A DNA stretch of 64,000 nucleotides from Sphingomonas hankyongi. GTDB taxonomy: Bacteria; Pseudomonadota; Alphaproteobacteria; Sphingomonadales; Sphingomonadaceae. The translations under genes were made by a program, and so were the position numbers. The notes beneath the pieces are model-generated. The model was not told the origin of the DNA. It saw only the letters and a list, made by a program, of their open reading frames with translations, and made no database searches. The stretch spans positions 744,001-808,000 of the forward strand of contig NZ_JAMGBE010000001.1 of the NCBI RefSeq assembly GCF_023516575.1. The letters run 5' to 3'. Below, one piece after another: positions 15,983 to 24,921 of this stretch (positions are counted from its first letter, which is position 1; every line of letters starts with the position of its first letter).

Positions 15983-18784
15983 TCAGGGCGCCTCGACCGT
16001 CTCAATCGGCATCCCGAGCTTCTCCAGCTGCGGCCGCACTTTTGCGGCATCGCCGACGACGATCCAGGTGAAGCCGTTCGGGTCCACTGCCCTGCGGATG
16101 GCCTGGTCCGCGCTTGCGGTCGTCAGTGCGCGATATTTGCCTGGCAGCGTCTCGTAATAATTGTCGGGCCGGCCGAGCAGGTCCATGCGCATCAGCGCGC
16201 TGATCACGGCCCCGGCCGTCTCGAACTCGCCGGGCAGCTCGTTGATGCTGCGCGCTACCGTGCGCGTCAGCTCATCCTGGGTGACGCCCTTGGTGCTGAG
16301 GAAATCCTGGACCTGCTTGTTCAGCTCCGCGAGCGCATCGCCCGTGCGATCCGCCTGGACCGGCGCCGAGATCACATAGCTGGCGCTGTTCTCAAGCAGC
16401 CGCTCTCCGCCGCCGACGCCGTAGGACCATCCCTTGTCCTCGCGCAGGTCGAGGTTGAGCCGCGACAGGAAGCCGCCGCCCAGCGTGTCGTTTGCAGAGT
16501 GCAGCGGGATGATGTCGCCTTTCGGGTCGATCGGAAGCAGCTGCGCTCCGACGATGCTCGACTGCGGCGCTCCCGGCCTGTTGACGAGCAGGATCTTCTG
16601 CGCGGTCGGCCGCGGCGGGGGCGCCGTAAAGGTCTTCGTACCCTTCGCCGCCGCGGGCGCTGCCCAATGCCCAAGCCGCGTCTCCAGCATCGGCTTCACC
16701 TCCGACAACGGCAGGTTCGACACGACGAAGAACTTCGCATTGTCGGGCCGCAGCCAGCGCTGCTGGAAGTTGGCGAGGTCGGCGCGCGTGAATGCGGCGA
16801 TCGCCTTGGGGTCTCCCCCGGACGGGCCGCCATAAGGGTGCGAAGCGCCGAACAGGACGCCCGGCAGCACGCGGTTCGCGACTCGCGTCGGGTCCTTCTG
16901 CAGCTGCGCGATGCCGGTCAGCGCCTGCGCCTTCACGCGCTCGATTTCGGCCGGCTCGAACGCCGGGTTCAGCACCACGTCGGTGAACAGGTCGAGCGAC
17001 GCCGCAAGGTTCGGCGAGAGCGTGTTCAGCATCACGTACGACCGGTCGGCCGAATTGCTCGAGCTGACGTTCGCGCCCAGCCGCTCCTCCGCCTCCGCGA
17101 TCTCCTGCGAAGACAATGACGTCGTGCCTTCGTCCATCAGGCCCATCGTCATTCCCGCGAGCCCGCGCGCGCTCACCGGATCGGCTGCGTCGCCGGCATC
17201 GAACTGGAGCGCGAGCTGGGTGACCGGAACGCCGGTGCGCTGGACGAACTCGACCGGTATCCCGTTGGCGAGCTGGGTATGCTCGATGGCAGGGAAGTCG
17301 AGCGCGGACAATTGCCCCAGCGGCGGCACCTGCCTCGTCGGCTTGGCTGCGGGAGCGGCGGACTCCGATTTCGCAGCCGCCGCGGCCTTTGTTTCGGCAT
17401 AGTCTGCATCACGCTCGCCCGGCACCAAGGTGATCGTCAGCGGCGGGCGGCTGATCCACTGCCGCATCGCCGCGCGAACGATGGCCGGCGTTATCCCGGC
17501 ATAAGCGGCAAGCGTCTTTTTGTAATAATCGCTGTCGTTGGCGTAGGTCTGGCCCTCGGCGAGCGTCACCGCCTTGCCGCCGAAACCGCCGACCTGCTCG
17601 AGCCCGCGGATGCGCCCGCCGACCTCGCCCATGATCGCGCGCTGCACCTCGTCCTCGGTGGGGCCCTTGGCCAGGTAATCCGCGAGCACCTCGTCGAGCC
17701 GTTTCGACACGAGCGCGGGATCGACGCCCGGCTTCACCGTCGCGGTCATCGTGAAGATCCCCGCGCGCTGCAACGGTATGAGGTCGGCAGTCACGCCGAC
17801 CGCGATCTTCTCCTCGCGCACCAGGAGCTTGTCGAGCCGCGAGCTGGCAAGCCCGCCGAGCACCGATCCGCCGATGTCCAGCGCGGCAAGCCTCTTGTCG
17901 AGCAGGCCCGGCACCGCCCAGAAGCGCTGGATCGTCGTTGCCGCGACATTGTCCTTCATCTCGATCGACTGCGGCTTGGCCAGCGTCGGCACGGTCGCCA
18001 TCGCCGGGCGGTTGACCGGCCCGCGCCCAATGCTTCCGAAATATTTCTCGACCAGCGGCTTTGCTTCCGCGGCCGTCACGTCGCCGGCGATCACCAGCAC
18101 TGCGTTGTTCGGCCCATATCGGTCGCGGAACCACTGCTTCACGTCTTCGAGGCTCGCGGCATCGAGATCGGCCATCGAGCCGATGGTCGTGTGATGGTAT
18201 GGATGGCCGTCCGGGAACAGCCGGCCGAACATCTCATATTGGACGAGGCCGCCGGGCTGGCTGTCGCCCTGCCTCTTCTCGTTCTGGACGACGCTGCGCT
18301 GGTTATCGAGCACGCCCTGGGTGACCGCCCCGAGCAGATAGCCCATGCGGTCGCTTTCCATGAACAGGGTCCGCTCGAGCGCGCCCTTCGGCACCGTCTC
18401 GAAATAATTCGTGCGGTCGTAGGAGGTGGTGCCGTTGTAGTCGGTGGCCCCGATCTGCTGCAGATATTCGAAATAATCGCCGGGAAGATTCTCGGTCCCG
18501 TTGAACATCAGATGCTCGAACAAATGCGCGAAGCCGGTCTTGCCTTTCGGCTCATCCTTCGACCCCACGTTATACCAGGTGCTGACCGCGACGATCGGGG
18601 TCTTGTGATCCTCGTGGACGATGAACGTCAGGCCGTTCGCCAGGCGGAAGGTCGAATGGGGAATGGTGATCTGCTTGACCAGTGTCGGGATCGGGACCGA
18701 CTTCGCTATCGGCGCGGCAGCAAGCGGCGGACAGGTGAGGACCGCGGCTGCGGTCAAAAGTGCAAGGCGGCTCAGGACGCGCAT
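15983..18784 (-). CDS. M16 zinc peptidase, two-domain (pitrilysin type)
   Basis: A 933-residue exported peptidase with a signal peptide (cleavage near LAAAP, residue 24). The N-terminal M16 half carries the inverted zinc motif HLFEH (residues 87-91) followed by FNGTENLPGD, with the distal Glu in the NEKRQ region about 75 residues later. The C-terminal half repeats the fold without a zinc motif, as is usual for single-chain forms. A Lys/Ala/Pro-rich linker near residue 470 separates the halves. The likely task is degradation of periplasmic peptides. The gene stands alone between the sulfatase and msrB genes on the same strand. Confidence 0.92.
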   Translation of the reverse strand: MRVLSRLALLTAAAVLTCPPLAAAPIAKSVPIPTLVKQITIPHSTFRLANGLTFIVHEDHKTPIVAVSTWYNVGSKDEPKGKTGFAHLFEHLMFNGTENLPGDYFEYLQQIGATDYNGTTSYDRTNYFETVPKGALERTLFMESDRMGYLLGAVTQGVLDNQRSVVQNEKRQGDSQPGGLVQYEMFGRLFPDGHPYHHTTIGSMADLDAASLEDVKQWFRDRYGPNNAVLVIAGDVTAAEAKPLVEKYFGSIGRGPVNRPAMATVPTLAKPQSIEMKDNVAATTIQRFWAVPGLLDKRLAALDIGGSVLGGLASSRLDKLLVREEKIAVGVTADLIPLQRAGIFTMTATVKPGVDPALVSKRLDEVLADYLAKGPTEDEVQRAIMGEVGGRIRGLEQVGGFGGKAVTLAEGQTYANDSDYYKKTLAAYAGITPAIVRAAMRQWISRPPLTITLVPGERDADYAETKAAAAAKSESAAPAAKPTRQVPPLGQLSALDFPAIEHTQLANGIPVEFVQRTGVPVTQLALQFDAGDAADPVSARGLAGMTMGLMDEGTTSLSSQEIAEAEERLGANVSSSNSADRSYVMLNTLSPNLAASLDLFTDVVLNPAFEPAEIERVKAQALTGIAQLQKDPTRVANRVLPGVLFGASHPYGGPSGGDPKAIAAFTRADLANFQQRWLRPDNAKFFVVSNLPLSEVKPMLETRLGHWAAPAAAKGTKTFTAPPPRPTAQKILLVNRPGAPQSSIVGAQLLPIDPKGDIIPLHSANDTLGGGFLSRLNLDLREDKGWSYGVGGGERLLENSASYVISAPVQADRTGDALAELNKQVQDFLSTKGVTQDELTRTVARSINELPGEFETAGAVISALMRMDLLGRPDNYYETLPGKYRALTTASADQAIRRAVDPNGFTWIVVGDAAKVRPQLEKLGMPIETVEAP

Positions 18785-18887
18785 CGGCTACAGGTCTCCG
18801 GGCAGAAAATGTCAGGCGCAACCTAAAGCCGCGCGCGATCAACACAATTGCTGTCGGGCAAGACGGCTGGCTTTTCGATGAACGGGT

Positions 18888-19373
18888 TCAGGCGCCTAAG
18901 GGTTCGCCTTCGGGAGCACCTCGTCCAAGCTTGTCGGGCAACGGTTCGTCCGCCGGCGTGAAATCCAGGCTCACCGAGTTGATGCAATAGCGCTCGCCGG
19001 TGGGCGGCGGCCCGTCGGGGAAGACATGGCCCTGGTGCGATCCGCAGCGTGCGCAGACGATCTCCGTGCGGATCATGCCGTAGCTTGTGTCCTGGATGTA
19101 TTTGAGATGGTCGGCCGCAAAGGGCTGGGTGAAGCTCGGCCATCCGGTCCCGCTCTCAAACTTTGCTCCGCCCCTGAACAGGGGCAGTCCGCACAGCCGG
19201 CACGTGAAGGCCCCCGGCCGCTTCTCGTCGAGGAACACGCCGCAAAATGGGGCTTCGGTGCCATGCTCCAGCAACACGTGGCGCTCTTCGTCCGTGAGGT
19301 CCGCCTCCAGGCCGCGCAACTGGTCGGCGCTCGGCGGCGTCAGGTCGAACTGCAAGGTGGTGAGGTCATTCAT
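18888..19373 (-). CDS. msrB: Peptide-methionine (R)-S-oxide reductase
   Basis: A 161-residue MsrB that reduces the R form of methionine sulfoxide in proteins. It has both zinc-binding Cys pairs (CRLC 58-61, CARC 107-110) and the catalytic Cys in RYCINSVSLDF (C130), with ESGTGWPSF and GHVFPDGP as family markers. There is no signal peptide, so it is cytoplasmic. GAGGAG precedes the ATG at 19373; the frame continues upstream but that part is not conserved-looking. Confidence 0.94.
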   Translation of the reverse strand: MNDLTTLQFDLTPPSADQLRGLEADLTDEERHVLLEHGTEAPFCGVFLDEKRPGAFTCRLCGLPLFRGGAKFESGTGWPSFTQPFAADHLKYIQDTSYGMIRTEIVCARCGSHQGHVFPDGPPPTGERYCINSVSLDFTPADEPLPDKLGRGAPEGEPLGA

Positions 19374-19459
19374 GCGCTTCTCCTCGAAGCGGGGCCCATA
19401 GCAGTTTTTGCTCGAAAATGCGGCGGGCAGATCCGTCCAGGCCCGCCCGCCGCCAGCGC

Positions 19460-20761
19460 TCAGTTGCGCAAGGTCCGGAACCCCGCGCGCATGTCGTCGA
19501 CGAGCGCCTTTGTCTGTTCCCATGCGGCGAAATGAGCGCCCTCCGGATGCTTCTGATAATAAAGCAGGTTCGGATAGGCGGCCTCGGCCCATTTGCGCGG
19601 AACGGGGCAAATTTCCTCGGGGAAAGCGCTCACCACAGCAGGCACCTTCACGCCCTTAACCGCGAAGAACACCAGCTTGTTCTCCCAGTATAGGCGGGCG
19701 GAAGAAACCGCGGTCTCCGTCAGCCAGTAGAGGGTGATGTTGTCCAGGATCTCGTCACGGCTGAAGCCCAGCTGCTCGCCGTCGAACAGGCGCGCTATCT
19801 GCTTGTAGGTCCAGATATCGTGATCGATGATCCAGGCGGCGAGGCCGATCGGGGAGTCCTCGATCCCGTAGAGCGTCTGCGGACGGTTTCCCATCTCCTG
19901 CGCGTAGCCGAGACCGTATTTGTAGAAGAAGGCGACATGATCGAAGGAGCGCCGCTCTTCCTCGTCCAGCGCGCGGGGCGGCGCGGTGCTTGCCAGCGCG
20001 GCCGCGTTGATGTCGTCGGGAATCGCGCCGGCCATGTTCGTGTGGATTGCGAGCAATCCAGGAGGCGCCTGGACGCCCATCTGATCGACGATCAGCGCAC
20101 CCCAGTCGCCGCCTTGCGCGACGTAACGGTCATAGCCCAGCCGCTTCATCAGCACGTCCCACGTCCGAGCGATGCGAGGAGCATCCCAGCCCGTAGTCGT
20201 CGGCTTTCCGGAGAAGCCGTACCCCGGCATCGACGGGATCACGACATCGAACGCGTCGGTTTCCAAACCGCCGTGGGCGGTGGGATCGGTCAGTGGCCCG
20301 ATCACTTTCAACTGCTCGATTACCGAGCCTGGCCAGCCATGCGTGATTATGATCGGAAGCGCGCCGTCATGCTTCGATTTCACGTGGATGAAATGGATGT
20401 CGACGCCATCGATATTGGTGACGAATTGCGGAAGGGCATTCAGGCGCGCTTCGACCCGTCGCCAGTCGTAATCGATCGTCCAATGGCGCGCGAGCTTCTG
20501 CAGCGTCTCGAGCTGGACGCCTTGTGAAGCGTCGCTGACGACTTCTCGCGTGGGCCATCGCGTAGCGACGATGCGCCGGCGGAGGTCGTCGAGCGCATCC
20601 TGCGGTGCTGAATATTGGAAGGGCCGAATGGCAGTATCGCCGCTCTGATCCGCATCCCGGCGGGCGGCGATAATCGTTTGTTCGGCGATGCTGACATGCT
20701 TGGGTTCGGATTTGGGTTCGAGGGTCGGGGTCGGCGAGGGAGGCTGCGTGGTTTCGGCCAT
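19460..20761 (-). CDS. Epoxide hydrolase (EHN-domain alpha/beta hydrolase)
   Basis: A 433-residue protein. A Pro/Glu-rich 45-residue leader precedes an epoxide-hydrolase N-terminal domain (IRPFQYSAPQ, LRRRIVATRWP), then the alpha/beta hydrolase core. The oxyanion HGWPGS is present, and the nucleophile elbow GGDWG (about residue 217) carries Asp instead of Ser, as expected for an epoxide hydrolase. A His near EGAHFAAWEQ closes the triad. It opens epoxides to diols; the substrate is unknown. The ATG at 20761 has AGGAG 7 bases upstream, better than the ATG at 20767. It is divergent from another alpha/beta hydrolase. Confidence 0.88.
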   Translation of the reverse strand: MAETTQPPSPTPTLEPKSEPKHVSIAEQTIIAARRDADQSGDTAIRPFQYSAPQDALDDLRRRIVATRWPTREVVSDASQGVQLETLQKLARHWTIDYDWRRVEARLNALPQFVTNIDGVDIHFIHVKSKHDGALPIIITHGWPGSVIEQLKVIGPLTDPTAHGGLETDAFDVVIPSMPGYGFSGKPTTTGWDAPRIARTWDVLMKRLGYDRYVAQGGDWGALIVDQMGVQAPPGLLAIHTNMAGAIPDDINAAALASTAPPRALDEEERRSFDHVAFFYKYGLGYAQEMGNRPQTLYGIEDSPIGLAAWIIDHDIWTYKQIARLFDGEQLGFSRDEILDNITLYWLTETAVSSARLYWENKLVFFAVKGVKVPAVVSAFPEEICPVPRKWAEAAYPNLLYYQKHPEGAHFAAWEQTKALVDDMRAGFRTLRN

Positions 20762-21048
20762 CCTCATTCTCCTGATTGGGGGACACGGGGCGACGCGTGA
20801 CGAACGCGGTTGCTCGGCCGTGGAGAATGCTGGTGCGCTACCTGACGCGCGGCCTGAAACGGCGCTGCGCCTCTCTGCTGAGTCGGGTCAATAGGTGTAA
20901 TCGCGACCGGCCATGGAACGTGCTACGGGCGCGCTGCGTCGCGAGCGAGTCGAGCGTTCGACGGTCCTGTTGATTGCCCGCCATTCGTCCTCATCGAGAC
21001 ACCGGCGCCGGCCCCGCCGACCGGCACCCGCTTTGAGCGAGGCAAGCG

Positions 21049-21930
21049 ATGCCATTCATCACTACGAGAGACGGGACGCAGATCTTCTACAAGGACTGGG
21101 GATCGAGGGACGCACAGCCGATCGTGTTCCACCACGGCTGGCCGCTGAGTGCCGACGATTGGGACAATCAGCTGATGTTCTTCCTCGGCCATGGCTATCG
21201 GGTGGTCGCGCACGACCGGCGCGGGCATGGCCGATCCAGCCAGACCGACGGCGGGAATGACATGGACACTTATGCCGAAGACGTGATCGAGCTTGTCCGC
21301 GCGCTCGATCTTCGTGGCGCCGTCCATGTCGGTCATTCGACCGGCGGCGGCGAAGCGACTCATTATGTCGCGCGGGCCGATCCCGGCCGGGTCGCGAAGC
21401 TCGTGCTGATCGGCGCCGTTCCGCCCCTCATGCTCAAGACGGATGCCAATCCGGGTGGACTGCCGCTCGAGGCCTTCGACGGCTATCGCCATGCCGTCGC
21501 GGCGAACCGCGCGCAGCTCTATCTCGATATCCCGACCGGCCCCTTCTACGGCTACAATCGGCCGGGCGCGCAGCCGTCAGAAGGTATCATCCGCAACTGG
21601 TATCGCCAGGGCATGATGGGGGGCATCAAGGCCCAATACGACTGCATCAAGGCCTTCTCCGAGACCGACTTCACCGAAGACCTTCAGAAGATCGACGTCC
21701 CGGTCCTGCAGATCCACGGCGAGGACGACCAGGTGGTGCCTTATGAGGACTCAGCTCCGCTTGCGCACAAGCTCCTGCGCTATTCGACGCTGAAGAATTA
21801 TCCGGGGCTTCCGCACGGCTGCATGACCACCCACCCGGAGATCATCAACAACGACATCCTGTCGTTCATCCGCGGCGAAGAATTGCCGACCGATGACCAC
21901 AAGATCATTGTTGAGCCGATCCCTGCCTAG
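21049..21930 (+). CDS. Alpha/beta hydrolase, non-heme chloroperoxidase/arylesterase type
   Basis: A 293-residue cytoplasmic hydrolase. The oxyanion segment [14 protein letters not shown], the nucleophile elbow GHSTGGG (Ser about 98), the acid in HGEDDQVVP and the His in GLPHGC form the triad seen in cofactor-free haloperoxidases and aryl esterases. Natural activity is probably ester hydrolysis or perhydrolysis; halogenation is a side reaction in this family. It lies 63 bases before the cNMP/oxidoreductase gene on the same strand, suggesting co-transcription and a possible redox or detoxification link. Confidence 0.9.
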   Translation: MPFITTRDGTQIFYKDWGSRDAQPIVFHHGWPLSADDWDNQLMFFLGHGYRVVAHDRRGHGRSSQTDGGNDMDTYAEDVIELVRALDLRGAVHVGHSTGGGEATHYVARADPGRVAKLVLIGAVPPLMLKTDANPGGLPLEAFDGYRHAVAANRAQLYLDIPTGPFYGYNRPGAQPSEGIIRNWYRQGMMGGIKAQYDCIKAFSETDFTEDLQKIDVPVLQIHGEDDQVVPYEDSAPLAHKLLRYSTLKNYPGLPHGCMTTHPEIINNDILSFIRGEELPTDDHKIIVEPIPA

Positions 21931-21993
21931 TGGCGAACGCCGCCGGACCGGGCTACTTCCCGGTCCGGCGGTCACTTTGGGCGGACAGTAAGG

Positions 21994-23685
21994 ATGGCCG
22001 AAATCTCCGAGCTTACGACCTATGCGACGCGGGGCGCGCAGATGTTCCTGCGCTTCGACGATGACGAGATCGCGCGGCTCGCCCGCTTCGGCGAAAAGCG
22101 CTGCTATCGCGCGGGGGAGATGCTGGCGCGCGTGGGCGAAGCTGGCCCCGGCCTGATGCTGATCCTTTCCGGCCAGGTCGAAGTGACCCAGTCCGGGGGT
22201 GGCGAGCGAAGGCATATCGTCACGCATGAGCGCGGCAACTTCATGGGCGAGCTCGCGCAATTGTCGGGCAGGCCCTACCTCGTCGATGAAAAAGCGCTGA
22301 CGGACGTCGAGGCCGTCGCAATTCCGGCTGATCGGTTGCGCGCGCTGCTGGTCGCCGAGGCCGAGCTTGGCGAACGCATCATGCGCGCCCTGATCCTGCG
22401 TCGGATGGGGCTCATCGAGTCCGGTGCCGGGCCCATCGTCGTCGGTGAGGACGCGGATGCGGACGTGCTTCGCCTGACCAACTTCCTGCGCCGTAACGGT
22501 CATCCCTTCGAGCAGCTCGATCCAAAGGAGGACGATTGCGCAAAAGCACTGATCGATCGCTTCCAGGTCGAGGTCGAAGAACTGCCGATCGTGCTCTGCC
22601 CGAGCGGAAAGCTGCTTCGGAACCCGAGCGAGGACCAGCTTGCCCGCTGCGTTGGCCTCGTCGGGCCAATCGATCCCGACAAACTCTATGACGTCGTCGT
22701 TGTCGGCGCTGGCCCTTCCGGGCTGGCGACTTCCGTCTACGCGGCTTCGGAGGGTCTTTCCGTTCTGACACTCGATTGCCGCTCCTTCGGCGGGCAGGCT
22801 GGCGCCTCGGCGCGGATCGAGAACTATCTTGGCTTCCCGACTGGCATTTCAGGGATGGCGCTCATGGGTCGCGCATTCAGCCAGGCCCAGAAGTTTGGAG
22901 TCGAGCTGGCAATCCCCGACGAAGCCGTGAAGCTCGAATGCGGGAATGACCCCTGCCACGTGCAGCTCGCGACGGGCGAGCGGGTCAAGGCGCGCTGCAT
23001 CGTCCTCGCCACCGGTGCGCGATACCGGCGCCTGGAGGTCGATCGGCTCGAAGAATTCGATGGCTCCTCGGTCCACTATTGGGCCTCTCCACTCGAGGCC
23101 GACCTCGCAGCGGGACAGGATGTCGCGCTCGTCGGCGGCGGCAATTCCGCAGGCCAGGCCACCGTCTTCCTCGCCAGCCGCGCGCGCCGTGTCGTCCTGC
23201 TTGCGCGCCGACCGCTCAGCGCGACCATGTCCCAATATCTCGTCGACCGAATCTCGGCTCTGCCCAACGTCGATATCGTCGACGGTTGTGAGATCGCGAG
23301 CCTCGAAGGGTCGCAGGGCGTGCTGGAATCGGTAAGCTGGCGTGACCGGTCGACGGGGGAGCAAAAGCGGCATCCGGTCCGCTTCCTCTTCTCCTTCATT
23401 GGCGCGGAGCCGAACACGGATTGGCTGCAATCGTCGGGAATCCGCATGGACAAGCGCGGCTTCGTCCTTACCGGCGACGACGCGGGTGAGAACCGCTTCC
23501 CGCTCGAGACCAGCCGGCGCGGCGTGTTCGCAGTCGGCGACGTACGCTCAAGCTCGGTGAAGCGGGTTGCCGCGTCCGTCGGCGACGGTGCGCAGGTCGT
23601 CGCGGCAATCCACGCCTATCTCGCCAGCGCCTCCGAACCGGCGCCTGCGCCTGCAGCGGAGCCTGCTCAGGCCGCCGCCGAATAA
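21994..23685 (+). CDS. Cyclic-nucleotide-binding / thioredoxin-reductase-like fusion flavoprotein
   Basis: A 563-residue three-part protein. Residues about 15-135 form a cNMP-binding (Crp-type) domain ending in GNFMGELAQLSGRP. Residues 146-225 look like a thioredoxin/glutaredoxin fold without a CxxC. From 232 on comes a thioredoxin-reductase-like FAD/NAD(P)H module: GAGPSG (238-243), SFGGQAGASARIENYLGF, VGGGNSAGQA and a C-terminal AVGDVR. The CxxC of true thioredoxin reductases is missing; its place is taken by VHYWASPLEA. It is therefore not a classical thiol-disulfide enzyme. An oxidoreductase regulated by cAMP or cGMP is inferred. Confidence 0.85.
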   Translation: MAEISELTTYATRGAQMFLRFDDDEIARLARFGEKRCYRAGEMLARVGEAGPGLMLILSGQVEVTQSGGGERRHIVTHERGNFMGELAQLSGRPYLVDEKALTDVEAVAIPADRLRALLVAEAELGERIMRALILRRMGLIESGAGPIVVGEDADADVLRLTNFLRRNGHPFEQLDPKEDDCAKALIDRFQVEVEELPIVLCPSGKLLRNPSEDQLARCVGLVGPIDPDKLYDVVVVGAGPSGLATSVYAASEGLSVLTLDCRSFGGQAGASARIENYLGFPTGISGMALMGRAFSQAQKFGVELAIPDEAVKLECGNDPCHVQLATGERVKARCIVLATGARYRRLEVDRLEEFDGSSVHYWASPLEADLAAGQDVALVGGGNSAGQATVFLASRARRVVLLARRPLSATMSQYLVDRISALPNVDIVDGCEIASLEGSQGVLESVSWRDRSTGEQKRHPVRFLFSFIGAEPNTDWLQSSGIRMDKRGFVLTGDDAGENRFPLETSRRGVFAVGDVRSSSVKRVAASVGDGAQVVAAIHAYLASASEPAPAPAAEPAQAAAE

Positions 23686-23688
23686 AGC

Positions 23689-24879
23689 TTAGGGGAACGG
23701 CACTCCGCCGATCAGGTCGCCCAGCCCGAATTTCTTCTTCTTTTTCGGTTGTTGTTGCTGTGGCTGGGAAGGCGCCGGCTCGTCGCCGTCCATTCCTCCG
23801 CCCATCATCCCGTGCATGCCGCGCATCAGCGAAGCCGTCGTTTTGTAACGAACCTTGGCTGTCCACTTGGGGGCCTTGGGCGCCTCGGCGAAGTTCACTT
23901 CCGGCCCGTAGCCGATCATGGTCACCATGCCCGCCGGAGCTGCTGCCGCGACCTCGGCCGGAAGCAGGCATTCGTTGGCCGACGGGGGAAGGACCGTTCC
24001 TGCCGCGATCAGGCGCTTCACTTCTGCGGGCGCGAGATAATCGAGCGTCGCCATCGATGCGGTCTTGGCCGAGCTCCACATAATCACGTCGCCCGACTGG
24101 TTGCTTCCGAACATTGCGAGCGCATAGCCGGTCGCCTGCGCCGAAGGCTGCCAGTTGAGGCGAGCGGCCCCCGAGGGCAAGCCGCCGCCCTCGCGAAATC
24201 CCAGACCAGGCATGAAGTCCTGGCCCGCGGCGAGGCTAAATCCGATGTCGGGCGAGTAATTGCCCGCCACCTTGTGGGCTCCGAGGAGCGAGCCTGCCGC
24301 CGGGACGGCGCGGCTGTCGCGGTCATTCGGCCAGTGGCCGAAGCCGGGTGCGCTGTGCGGGCCGCTGACCGCCTTCGCCATGCTGGCCATCGATGCCATG
24401 CCCGGGGGAACCTTGCCCGGAGCAAGCTTGGAGAAGTCGATGACCGTCGGCTGGCCCGCGCTGACATGCTCGCCGCAGCCCCAATAGATCAGCATTCGGC
24501 CCTTGGGCTGCTGCCATTGCGTCGGCATGCCCGTCGGCACGGGCTCTTCCTTCGCGACCGCCGGAGTCACCAGCGGAAGGCTCGGGCCCATCTGCAGCCC
24601 GGTGGGGATCCAATGGTCCGCCTTCGGCCCTGGCGGGGCCTTCGTCTTGGACGCCAAACGCAGGTCGATCGTGTGCCCGACCGAGTTTCCTCCGCCCGAC
24701 ATCATCTGCATGACCTGGCTCATGTTCGGTCGGCCGCCACCGGTCATGCCGGCGCCGAAGCCGCTCGTGGTCGCCACGTCCATCCAGTAATTTGCGATTG
24801 GCGGCGGGTCCTTCGCCGGCGCTGCCGCGATGACGATGGCCGCGCACATGCCCGCGCCCACTACGCTTGTTCTTTTCAT
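23689..24879 (-). CDS. Secreted protein of unknown function, Met/Gly-rich
   Basis: A 396-residue protein with a signal peptide (cleavage near AAAPAKD, residue 22). The mature part has Met/Gly-rich stretches (MTGGGRPNMSQVMQMMSGGG; GMHGMMGGGMDGD) that could bind copper or other soft metals, and a C-terminal QPQQQQPKKKKK tail before a short hydrophobic end. Similar proteins occur in sphingomonads as hypothetical; I know no function. The ATG at 24879 sits 43 bases from the divergent lepA. The frame stays open far upstream, but only as a shadow of lepA. Confidence 0.75.
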   Translation of the reverse strand: MKRTSVVGAGMCAAIVIAAAPAKDPPPIANYWMDVATTSGFGAGMTGGGRPNMSQVMQMMSGGGNSVGHTIDLRLASKTKAPPGPKADHWIPTGLQMGPSLPLVTPAVAKEEPVPTGMPTQWQQPKGRMLIYWGCGEHVSAGQPTVIDFSKLAPGKVPPGMASMASMAKAVSGPHSAPGFGHWPNDRDSRAVPAAGSLLGAHKVAGNYSPDIGFSLAAGQDFMPGLGFREGGGLPSGAARLNWQPSAQATGYALAMFGSNQSGDVIMWSSAKTASMATLDYLAPAEVKRLIAAGTVLPPSANECLLPAEVAAAAPAGMVTMIGYGPEVNFAEAPKAPKWTAKVRYKTTASLMRGMHGMMGGGMDGDEPAPSQPQQQQPKKKKKFGLGDLIGGVPFP

Positions 24880-24921
24880 CGATTTGCCCCCGTTTGAGCA
24901 GCCTCTATAGCGCCGCTCGAA

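Noticed and set aside
17279-18826. Plus-strand open frame of 515 codons
   Set aside because: Lies wholly antisense to the M16 peptidase, which has intact motifs; the translation is Arg/His/Asp-rich shadow sequence.
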